From Clostridiales bacterium (GTDB lineage: Bacteria; Bacillota; Clostridia; Christensenellales; Borkfalkiaceae), in NCBI GenBank assembly GCA_015069365.1, contig SVIT01000007.1, positions 1 to 38,825 on the forward strand: DNA of 38,825 nt, given 5' to 3'. Positions 33,418 through 38,825 of this stretch are shown in pieces; the first letter of the stretch is position 1; each line of letters starts with the position of its first letter. The notes beneath the pieces are model-generated. The model made no database searches. It saw only the letters and a program-made list of their open reading frames with translations, and had not been told where the DNA came from. The translations under genes were made by a program, and so were the position numbers.

Positions 33418-34362
33418 TTACTCCTTTGAGATTTCTTCCAATCTGTTGATTTGTTCTTGCGTAAGCGTCCAATCGAGCGCTTCTACGTTCTGCAATATTT
33501 GTTTGGGGGATTTCGCACCGACGATTACCACCGAATCCTGCAAATAATCCAAAATCCAACGTATCGCCACCGATGATACCGATTTCCCTTGCTCGTTTGC
33601 GATTTCTTTTAATACTTCTACGATTTCAAGGTTCTTCAGCAATTTCTCGCCGTGAAAGTTCACGTATATCTCACGGGAACGTCTGTCGTTTGCTTCAAAT
33701 TTGCAGTTCTTATCGTATTTACCGCTTAAAATCCCTTGGCCAAGACTACCCCAGGTAAACGGCGTCATTGCGTATTCGTCACGGAAACGGAACATCTCCT
33801 TTTCGTTCTTTCTGCATGCCAAGCTGTATTCGTCTTGAAAGGAAACAAACGGATTGTTTGACCCAAACGCCTGCAATTCTTCCGCGTCCTTTTCATGGAT
33901 ATTAGAAAGACCGTAGTAACGGATTTTCCCCTGCTGTCTTAATATCTCCAACGTTTCGGCTACGTCCGCCAACGGAGTCACACCGTCACGGTAATGCATT
34001 TGATAAAGGTCAATATAATCACGATTAAGACGTTGTAAACTCCCCTCCACCGCTTTGAATATGTATTCTCGGGAATTGTCATACGTCGTCTTTCCGTTTT
34101 CAACGCGCACACCGAACTTGGTCGTAATGACTACGTTGTTTTTGTCCGCGCCCAGGGCTTCAGAGAGCGTTCTCTCACTTTCCCCAAGTCCGTACGTATC
34201 TGCGGTGTCAAAGAAATTGATTCCGTTATCCACCGCGGTCTTTACCGCGTTGACTAGGTCTTCACGTTGCGTATTGCCCCAGCCGTAACCGCCCAAAGGA
34301 CAACCGCCCATGCACAGCGCCGATACCGTCAGGTCCGTTTTCTTAATCGTTACTTTCTGCAT
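33418..34362 (-). CDS. aldo/keto reductase
   Basis: This 314-residue (beta/alpha)8 oxidoreductase has FFDTADTYGLGESE (Asp and Tyr of the catalytic tetrad), VVITTKFG (Lys) and YQMHYRDG (His). The NADP-binding end has VVIVGAKSPKQ. It probably reduces a keto group on a sugar or nucleotide sugar, or a small keto compound, with NADPH. Its ribosome site AAGGAG lies inside the last codons of the upstream phosphoglycosyl transferase gene, which it overlaps by 20 bases. Grouping with the split transketolase suggests a shared small pathway. Confidence 0.9.
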   Translation of the reverse strand: MQKVTIKKTDLTVSALCMGGCPLGGYGWGNTQREDLVNAVKTAVDNGINFFDTADTYGLGESERTLSEALGADKNNVVITTKFGVRVENGKTTYDNSREYIFKAVEGSLQRLNRDYIDLYQMHYRDGVTPLADVAETLEILRQQGKIRYYGLSNIHEKDAEELQAFGSNNPFVSFQDEYSLACRKNEKEMFRFRDEYAMTPFTWGSLGQGILSGKYDKNCKFEANDRRSREIYVNFHGEKLLKNLEIVEVLKEIANEQGKSVSSVAIRWILDYLQDSVVIVGAKSPKQILQNVEALDWTLTQEQINRLEEISKE

Positions 34363-35062
34363 TGTCTTCGACTCCTTCGACTACTTCTGCCACTGCCGCT
34401 TCTTGTTCAAACTCGGTTGTTTCCACAGCAGGCACTGCCTCTGCCGTCTTTTCTTCCTTCTTAACCTCGGACGCACCGTTGTCTTCGTTCCCTTCGTTCG
34501 TGAAGACAGATTTGATCGTCATGAAGAAAATCTTGATATCCAGCCATAAAGACAAATGCTCTACATAATAGTTGTCGTATTGAAAACGCGCCTCTACCGT
34601 GTTCGTCTTTCTGCCGTGCACTGCCGCCCAGCCCGTAACACCTGGACGAACGTCAAAACGCTTTAACTCTTCTTCCGTGTATTCTTCCCAGTTCTTGGGA
34701 TAGTATGTAAGAACGGGACGAGGACCAATGAGCGACATATCCCCTTTTAAAATGTTGAGGAATTGAGGAAGTTCGTCAATGCTCGTCGCGCGGATAAATT
34801 TGCCGACTTTGGTTACGCGCTTATCCCCTTTAACACAATAAACCCCGCCTTCCTGCTGTTCCGCACCGACGCACATAGAACGGAATTTATACATCCAGTA
34901 CACCTTACCGTTTTTGCCGACGCGTTCTTGCTTGAAGATGACGGGGCCTTTAGAATCAATTTTAATAGCCAATGCGACAATCAACATAGGGATCGCGCAA
35001 ATGATCAATCCTAAAAAAGAAATGATGATATCAAAAAATCTTTTAAAAAAATGTTTGTACAT
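34343..35062 (-). CDS. initiating phosphoglycosyl transferase, PglC-like, with acidic tail
   Basis: This 239-residue monotopic enzyme has an N-terminal membrane helix (FFDIIISFLGLIICAIPMLI), the KFRSM segment, the catalytic SIDELPQF Asp96-Glu97 pair and LIGPRPVL. It moves a sugar-1-phosphate onto undecaprenyl phosphate to start the repeat unit. About 40 residues beyond the usual end form an Ala/Glu/Val-rich acidic tail. I use the ATG at 35062: the longer frame to 35158 would start upstream of the promoter -10. AAGG precedes it. First gene of the operon. The sugar transferred is not predictable. Confidence 0.92.
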   Translation of the reverse strand: MYKHFFKRFFDIIISFLGLIICAIPMLIVALAIKIDSKGPVIFKQERVGKNGKVYWMYKFRSMCVGAEQQEGGVYCVKGDKRVTKVGKFIRATSIDELPQFLNILKGDMSLIGPRPVLTYYPKNWEEYTEEELKRFDVRPGVTGWAAVHGRKTNTVEARFQYDNYYVEHLSLWLDIKIFFMTIKSVFTNEGNEDNGASEVKKEEKTAEAVPAVETTEFEQEAAVAEVVEGVEDNAESND

Positions 35063-35102
35063 GATAGGGATTACCTTTCCAAAATTTATAATATATAAAT
35101 AT

Positions 35103-35131
35103 ATTATACCACTATATTTTCTTCTTGTCAA
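35103..35131 (-). promoter_or_regulatory. promoter of the polysaccharide operon
   Basis: On the minus strand, TTGACA (35131-35126), a 17-bp spacer and TATAAT (35108-35103) match the sigma-A consensus exactly. The start codon of the first gene is about 41 bases downstream of the -10. I see no other clear promoter inside the 24-kb run of minus-strand genes. Confidence 0.88.
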
Positions 35132-35181
35132 CCCCTTAATTTCATATGTACCAAACAATTAAGCATCTTCCATCCCCCACC

Positions 35182-35236
35182 CATGTACGCATTGAATTTT
35201 AAAAGGACATACCATGTATGCATTGAATTTTTAAAA
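35182..35236. repeat. two near-identical direct repeats upstream of the polysaccharide promoter
   Basis: CATGTACGCATTGAATTTT with trailing A residues (35182-35204) recurs as CATGTATGCATTGAATTTT (35213-35236) after a 31-bp step, three helical turns. A diverged third copy, CATGTACGCGTTGAACTT, lies at 35357-35374. They could bind a regulator of the operon or be repeat debris. Confidence 0.5.
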
Positions 35237-35476
35237 AGATATAATATATTTATCAACAAAAAACGACAAACTTTTTTAAGAGATTTGAACTATAACTATC
35301 TCTGCCAAGCTCAAAAAGACGAGCAATACGGGCTTGTTTAGACAGTACACCCACTCCATGTACGCGTTGAACTTGCAAATACTCGTACGCCCACGTTTCG
35401 TATGGAAAACGTTCATCAGTGGACGGTTGATAGGGGCAAAAGCAAAAGCCCGCTGGACTGATGTCCAACGGGTTAT
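35237..35476. other. gene-like debris of unknown origin, no credible gene
   Basis: The minus strand shows two overlapping open frames (35253-35468 and 35276-35611) without ribosome sites. One gives smooth protein-like text including RFPYETWAYEYLQVQRV, so part may descend from a coding sequence or from a dispersed repeat that happens to be open. I do not call a gene. Confidence 0.4.
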
Positions 35477-35599
35477 TTTGGCTGCCCCTGTCAGGAGCGG
35501 AAGGAGCAGGTTTACCCTGCGACGGAATAGCGAGCCCACTTTCCTAATATATGTGCGCAATAACCTTGCGAGCGTCAGTGACAACACACGGATTAACAG
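35477..35599 (-). pseudogene. disrupted 3' half of tRNA-Asn
   Basis: The 19 bases at 35477-35495 equal the acceptor/T-stem end plus CCA of the intact tRNA-Asn (38725-38743). The 21 bases at 35579-35599 equal its variable/anticodon region with one mismatch. Between them, the seven T-loop bases of the intact gene are replaced by 83 unrelated bases. The 5' half is missing. It cannot make a tRNA. Same orientation as the intact gene, so the two form direct repeats around the debris between them. Confidence 0.75.
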
Positions 35600-35621
35600 C
35601 CAAAAAAACACTTTTTGAGGT

Positions 35622-35665
35622 CGCTGAAAGCCTTTATTTTAAAGGGATTCAGCGTGTTTTTATTT
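35622..35665 (+). terminator. hairpin with T-tract, terminator-like
   Basis: CGCTGAA...TTCAGCG encloses CCTTTATTTTAAAGG, giving a nested stem, followed by TGTTTTTATTT. There is no plus-strand gene upstream for it to serve now, so it may be a relic or part of a repeat family also seen at 36072. Confidence 0.6.
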
Positions 35666-35794
35666 AGTCCATACTTTAGTCCAAAAAGCCTTGGATTTAT
35701 TCCCGTATTTCCGCTGTTTTTTGAAAAAATTTTCTTTTAACCCTGTCTTATTCGAACCCCAATGTTGTATATAATATTTTCTTAACCCAACAAG

Positions 35795-35824
35795 CAACGG
35801 ACCGATAGTCCGTTGTTTTTTATT
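35795..35824 (+). terminator. intrinsic terminator-like hairpin
   Basis: CAACGGAC-CGATA-GTCCGTTG forms an 8-bp perfect stem followed by TTTTTTATTT. No plus-strand gene lies just upstream, so it is probably a leftover of a lost gene. Confidence 0.65.
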
Positions 35825-35862
35825 TATGAATTAGCGAATATCCCTATATATATTAATATTGT

Positions 35863-35884
35863 CGCGCGCACGCGCACGCGCGCG
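35863..35884. repeat. 22-bp alternating purine-pyrimidine tract
   Basis: CGCGCGCACGCGCACGCGCG continues the strict alternation to 35884, inside A/T-rich surroundings. Such tracts can adopt left-handed Z-DNA under negative supercoiling. Confidence 0.85.
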
Positions 35885-35928
35885 AGAAGATCATATCATT
35901 TTACAGAAAAATACGGCGTTTTTTAACA

Positions 35929-36179
35929 GAGGTGAATTCGAAGCACATCAGCTTCTTTCAATCCCTTTATTTTAAAGGCTTTCCAAGCCCTATCCTATCG
36001 ATGTCCCAAGGAATATTATACATAAATTATCATCAATACTTAAACCCGTACGAAACTCGAAACCTATTAACGAACCGCTGAAAGCCCTTATTTCAAAGGC
36101 TTTCAGCGGTTCTGTCACATCATTACCCCCAAGTTTTTTACCCTAATTTTATCAATTTTAATGGAGGTAAATTCGAAGC
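35929..36179. repeat. paired GAGGTRAATTCGAAGC repeat
   Basis: GAGGTGAATTCGAAGC at 35929-35944 and GAGGTAAATTCGAAGC at 36164-36179 match at 15 of 16 bases. Each is followed within about 35 bases by a CCTTT...AAAGG element, so the unit may be longer. Confidence 0.55.
36072..36112. repeat. perfect 15-bp inverted repeat
   Basis: GAACCGCTGAAAGCC and its exact reverse complement enclose 11 bases. No T-tract follows on either strand, so it is not a standard terminator. It shares CCGCTGAAAG/CTTTCAGCG with the hairpin at 35622, suggesting a REP-like family. Confidence 0.7.
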
Positions 36180-36436
36180 GCCTCTGCCTTTTACAGTCCT
36201 TTTAAAGGAGTTCAGGACTATACAACAACTATGTACCAAGCCTTTTGAAATTCAATTTTATACAATTTTTAATGCTTTCCAATAAAAAACGTACTTATGT
36301 ATACTGCATTTTCTATAAAACGCTCTTTCTATTAGCTCTGATAAAACGATATTCTATTTATACTAATTATTCAATCACAAATCCTAAAATCGGCTGATCT
36401 CTACCTTGTGTTTGAGATAACTATTTCCAATTCATA

Positions 36437-36778
36437 TTAAATACTATATATCAATTTTTTCTCCTCGCCTTCCAACTTCACGTGAAAATATCCTTCTTGC
36501 TCCTGAAGCCGATGAACTCCATCTTTTCCTTTTAAATATATATACGCATTTTCAAAACAATTTTTAAGACAAATTTCTATTTCTTTGGAAGCCTTTAATT
36601 CGATATTTAGAACTCTACCGTCTTGCCACTTCGCACTTACAAGCACACCATTATAGGAGCGCAAATTTTTAAAAGAGCACTGCAACTTTTTCCATTCTTG
36701 CGGTATTGCGGGAAAAACATCCAAATATCCCTGATGTTCCTGTAAAAGCATTTCCTGTATGTAAGCTTCGGTCTTTCC
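36437..36778 (-). pseudogene. C-terminal fragment of a GH95-like alpha-L-fucosidase
   Basis: The open frame, closed upstream by a TGA at 36781-36779, reads KTEAYIQEMLLQEHQGYLDV followed by FPAIPQEWK and a beta-rich tail with YNGVLVSAKWQDGRV. This is the usual end of GH95-type glycosidases (MLLQSH...LLPALP...G). The catalytic part is gone. It joins the truncated serine recombinase at about 36780, the end of which overlaps it in another frame. The GH95 assignment rests on this tail only; GH65-like or related (alpha/alpha)6 glycosidases are alternatives. Confidence 0.65.
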
Positions 36779-38000
36779 TCAAAAGGTATTCCTTTCGTAC
36801 CTTTTCTTCGTCCTGCAATATCCGTTGCGCTTTGGCTCGTATATCCAGCAAAATGATTTCTTCAATCACCTTTCTTGGAATATTATGCGTTGTACACGCT
36901 TGCGAGCCTATCCGTTCATACGCTCCACACATATACCGTTCGGAAACGCAATACCCGTCCCTTTGCTTTAACGCTTTACGTGTACGTGAGAATTTCATCT
37001 TACTGCCACAATCCACACAATACAAAAGCCCTGACAATGGCATTGTAATTTTCTCTTTTGTTACTCTACCCGTGCTTGAAGATTTTATCATCTCTTGCAC
37101 TCGTTCCCAAAGCTCTCTTTCTATAATCGCTTCGTGGGTATTGTGGATAACTACCCATTCTTCCTTTGGACGATTGACTCGCTTTTTGTTCTTATACGAT
37201 ACCGTCGTTTCCTTGCGTTGCACCAAATCTCCGCAATAGATAGGATTTCGTAAGATTTCACGTATCACCTCTGCCGACCAAAACTGTGTTGCACCTTTCC
37301 GAAAACCAACCCCATACTTTTCTTTTCGATACTGTGACGGTGTGGGTTCTCTTTCCGCATTCAGTGTTCTTGCTATCTGATTAGGACTAACACCGCTTGC
37401 TCGCATTTCAAAGATTCGTCTAACAATGGTTGCCGCTGGCTCGTCTATCACAGGCAAACGCTTTTCATCCGTTCCAACGATATATCCATACGGAGCTCGC
37501 CATGACATATAATGCCCTGCCTTAGCCCTTGCCTCGAATACAGCTCGATTTTTCTTACTTGTATTCGCTGCGTGCCATTCATTAAAGACGTTCATTATCG
37601 GCATCATACCCATGCCCGTACTTTCCGTATCCAACGTATCTACGTTATCTTCCAACGCAATAAACCGCACCTTATGCGCAGGAAATACGTAATCCAAGTA
37701 CATTCCCACTTCGATATAGTTTCGTCCAAATCGGCTTAAATCTTTAACGATAATCGTATCAATTTTGCCGTGCTTGGCATCCTCTAATAAGCGTTGCACT
37801 TCAGGACGATTAAACGTGGTTCCTGAATACCCATCATCTACGTATTCTCGTACATGGTATATCCCTTGACCTTGGATAAAGCGCTGCAGAATCTCTCTTT
37901 GGTTTTCTATGGACTGTGATTCTCCGACCTTTTCATCGTCTCGGCTCAATCTCATATATAACCCGACTTTACTATTTAATTGTATTTGCTTTGACCTCAT
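36669..38000 (-). CDS. large serine recombinase, C-terminally truncated
   Basis: The first 407 or so of 443 residues match large serine recombinases. The resolvase domain has the catalytic serine in VGLYMRLSRDD and KDLSRFGRNYIEVGMYL. The recombinase domain runs through GVSPNQIARTLN and WSAEVIREILRNPIYCG. A zinc-ribbon domain has LLYCVDCGSKM and MCGAYERIGSQACTTH. The coiled-coil then breaks off at about 36780, and the last 36 residues read through a glycosidase fragment in the wrong frame. These enzymes usually exceed 500 residues, so function is doubtful. No ribosome site is visible, and IS3 sequence begins just before the ATG. Confidence 0.85.
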   Translation of the reverse strand: MRSKQIQLNSKVGLYMRLSRDDEKVGESQSIENQREILQRFIQGQGIYHVREYVDDGYSGTTFNRPEVQRLLEDAKHGKIDTIIVKDLSRFGRNYIEVGMYLDYVFPAHKVRFIALEDNVDTLDTESTGMGMMPIMNVFNEWHAANTSKKNRAVFEARAKAGHYMSWRAPYGYIVGTDEKRLPVIDEPAATIVRRIFEMRASGVSPNQIARTLNAEREPTPSQYRKEKYGVGFRKGATQFWSAEVIREILRNPIYCGDLVQRKETTVSYKNKKRVNRPKEEWVVIHNTHEAIIERELWERVQEMIKSSSTGRVTKEKITMPLSGLLYCVDCGSKMKFSRTRKALKQRDGYCVSERYMCGAYERIGSQACTTHNIPRKVIEEIILLDIRAKAQRILQDEEKVRKEYLLRKDRSLHTGNAFTGTSGIFGCFSRNTARMEKVAVLF

Positions 38001-38021
38001 TCTTTTATTACAAGATTAGAA

Positions 38022-38552
38022 ATGAAAAACAGATTAAATCAACAATTTCAAGTAGTATCACCAAATCAGGTTTGGGTTAGCGACGTAACACAAATCAAAG
38101 CTTTAAATAAAAATTATTATATTTGCGTTATTCTTGATTTATACGCAAGAAAAGTCGTTGCATATGAAGTGAGTGAAAACAACAGTACTCAGCTAGTCAA
38201 ACGAACTTTACAGCAAGCATACCAACATCGCCATCCACAAAAACCATTAATGTTTCATACAGATAGAGGATCCAATTATTGTTCCAAGGCGTTTTGTGAA
38301 TATCTTGATTCCTTAAAATTAATTGACCGCTCTTTCTCGAGAAAGGGAACTCCTTACGATAATGCCGTTATTGAATCATTTTTCTCCAGTTTAAAACGTG
38401 AAGAGTTATATCGGATCAACTATAGAAGCGAAAAAGATTTTTTGCAATCTTTAGACGATTACATCACATTCTATAATACTCAACGACCCCATTCAAATAA
38501 CAATTATAAGTCTCCTGAAGCTAAAGAGCAAGAGTATTTCAGTCAAAAATAA
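38022..38552 (+). CDS. IS3-family transposase OrfB, 5'-truncated
   Basis: This 176-residue fragment holds the rve/DDE core: VWVSDVTQI (Asp), MFHTDRGSNY (Asp) and NAVIESFFSSLKREE (Glu), then the standard QRPHSNNNYKSPEA ending. The N-terminal 100 or so residues of OrfB, all of OrfA and the left inverted repeat are missing. The frame is open only back to 37995, and no ribosome site precedes the ATG. It is a dead IS3 (IS150-like) remnant. Confidence 0.85.
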   Translation: MKNRLNQQFQVVSPNQVWVSDVTQIKALNKNYYICVILDLYARKVVAYEVSENNSTQLVKRTLQQAYQHRHPQKPLMFHTDRGSNYCSKAFCEYLDSLKLIDRSFSRKGTPYDNAVIESFFSSLKREELYRINYRSEKDFLQSLDDYITFYNTQRPHSNNNYKSPEAKEQEYFSQK

Positions 38553-38555
38553 AAA

Positions 38556-38720
38556 TCACATTCTCGCTAAGAGTTCGAATGTGAGCAGGTATAATTTATT
38601 TTTATATCATTTTAAGATTTTTTATCATTATATAGTTTTATTCTTCGATATGAAAACTATAAATAACCAAAAACACCTATTGAAAAGTCTTACTCTAAGA
38701 GTTCGAATTTCAATAGGTGT
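38556..38720. repeat. two hairpins sharing the loop CTAAGAGTTCGAAT
   Basis: Hairpin 1 has stem TCACATTC/GAATGTGA (38556-38584). Hairpin 2 has the 13-bp stem ACACCTATTGAAA/TTTCAATAGGTGT (38673-38720). Both contain CTAAGAGTTCGAAT (38567-38580 and 38695-38708), followed by a similar A-N-N-AGGT. They may be right ends of related insertion sequences, the first belonging to the adjacent IS3 remnant. Otherwise this 174-base gap holds nothing. Confidence 0.55.
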
Positions 38721-38726
38721 ATCATT

Positions 38727-38802
38727 TGGCTGCCCCTGTCAGGCTCGAACTGACGACACACGGATTAACAGTCCGTTGCTCTACCGACTGAGCTAAGGGG
38801 CA
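38727..38802 (-). tRNA. tRNA-Asn (anticodon GTT)
   Basis: Read on the minus strand: acceptor TGCCCC pairs with GGGGCA, D-arm TTAGCTCAGTCGGTAGAGC, anticodon loop CTGTTAA with GTT, T-arm GTCAG-TTCGAGC-CTGAC, and an encoded CCA end. The 76-base cloverleaf is complete. Its 3' half is duplicated at 35477-35599. Confidence 0.97.
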
Positions 38803-38825
38803 ATAAAAGCGGCGATTACCTATCC

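Larger units (their letters stand above)
35666..36436. other. gene-free, A/T-rich stretch with hairpins and short repeats
   Basis: I see no gene in these 770 bases. They hold a terminator-like hairpin (35795), an alternating CG/CA tract (35863), a pair of GAGGTRAATTCGAAGC repeats (35929 and 36164) and a long perfect stem (36072). The last 200 bases before 36437 are plain A/T-rich sequence. Confidence 0.7.

Noticed and set aside
35496..35578. Insertion in the tRNA-Asn relic as a self-splicing intron
   Set aside because: At 83 bases it is too short for a group I or II intron, sits in the T-loop rather than the anticodon loop, and the 5' half of the tRNA is missing.
35276..35611. A 111-residue minus-strand frame over the tRNA-Asn relic
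   Set aside because: It runs through tRNA-derived sequence, has no ribosome site and overlaps another open frame of similar quality. Not called as a gene.
36072..36112. Perfect stem as a terminator
   Set aside because: No T-tract follows on either strand, and no gene ends next to it on either side.
1..38825. CRISPR array
   Set aside because: No regularly spaced repeats with unique spacers were seen; the short repeats at 568-683, 35182-35374 and 38556-38720 are irregular in spacing or too few.

Overview
The window reads as the chromosome of an anaerobic, probably gut-associated Bacillota (Clostridia-like) bacterium. Gene starts carry strong AGGAG-type ribosome binding sites and genes are tightly packed. 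A sugar-fermenting bacterial microcompartment (BMC) locus lies next to a Wzx/Wzy polysaccharide locus. The species assignment is an inference; no rRNA is present.

Region 1 (about 1-9733) is a minus-strand L-rhamnose utilisation operon linked to a BMC. In transcription order it encodes rhamnulokinase (rhaB), an SGNH esterase, L-rhamnose isomerase (rhaA), acetate kinase (ackA), a class II aldolase, a CoA-acylating aldehyde dehydrogenase, a zinc alcohol dehydrogenase and two BMC-H shell proteins; the second shell gene runs off the left edge. Aldolase, aldehyde dehydrogenase and alcohol dehydrogenase each carry a terminal helix that looks like an encapsulation peptide. A DeoR-family regulator is transcribed divergently. 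The divergent region has two near-consensus promoters and repeated GCGCAAAA operator-like boxes. The pathway fits rhamnose to rhamnulose-1-phosphate to DHAP plus L-lactaldehyde, with the aldehyde handled inside the shell.

Region 2 (9750-10612) is a plus-strand PHP-domain phosphoesterase with its own promoter and a strong bidirectional terminator.

Region 3 (10639-35131) is a minus-strand polysaccharide operon of about 24 kb behind one perfect TTGACA-17-TATAAT promoter. It encodes a PglC-like initiating phosphoglycosyl transferase, an aldo/keto reductase, a split transketolase, a UDP-GalNAcA pair (dehydrogenase plus C4 epimerase), several glycosyltransferases, an EpsG-type polymerase, a Wzx flippase, a GT52/polysialyltransferase-like protein, a CMP-sugar synthetase, a two-domain DRE-TIM aldolase protein, the UDP-L-FucNAc trio capE-capF-capG preceded by a cupin-less capF paralogue, and a terminal nucleotidyltransferase-fold protein. 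The most novel-looking part is 17654-20997: an aldolase fused to a DUF115/GT42-like domain, a CMP-sugar synthetase and a sialyltransferase-like protein, with no NeuB-type synthase visible. It could make and transfer an unusual CMP-activated keto-sugar acid.

Region 4 (35132-38825) is mobile-element debris next to an intact tRNA-Asn: a disrupted 3' half-copy of the same tRNA in direct orientation 3.2 kb away, the tail of a GH95-like glycosidase, a C-terminally truncated large serine recombinase, a 5'-truncated IS3 transposase, several hairpins and repeats, and a 22-bp alternating CG/CA tract.
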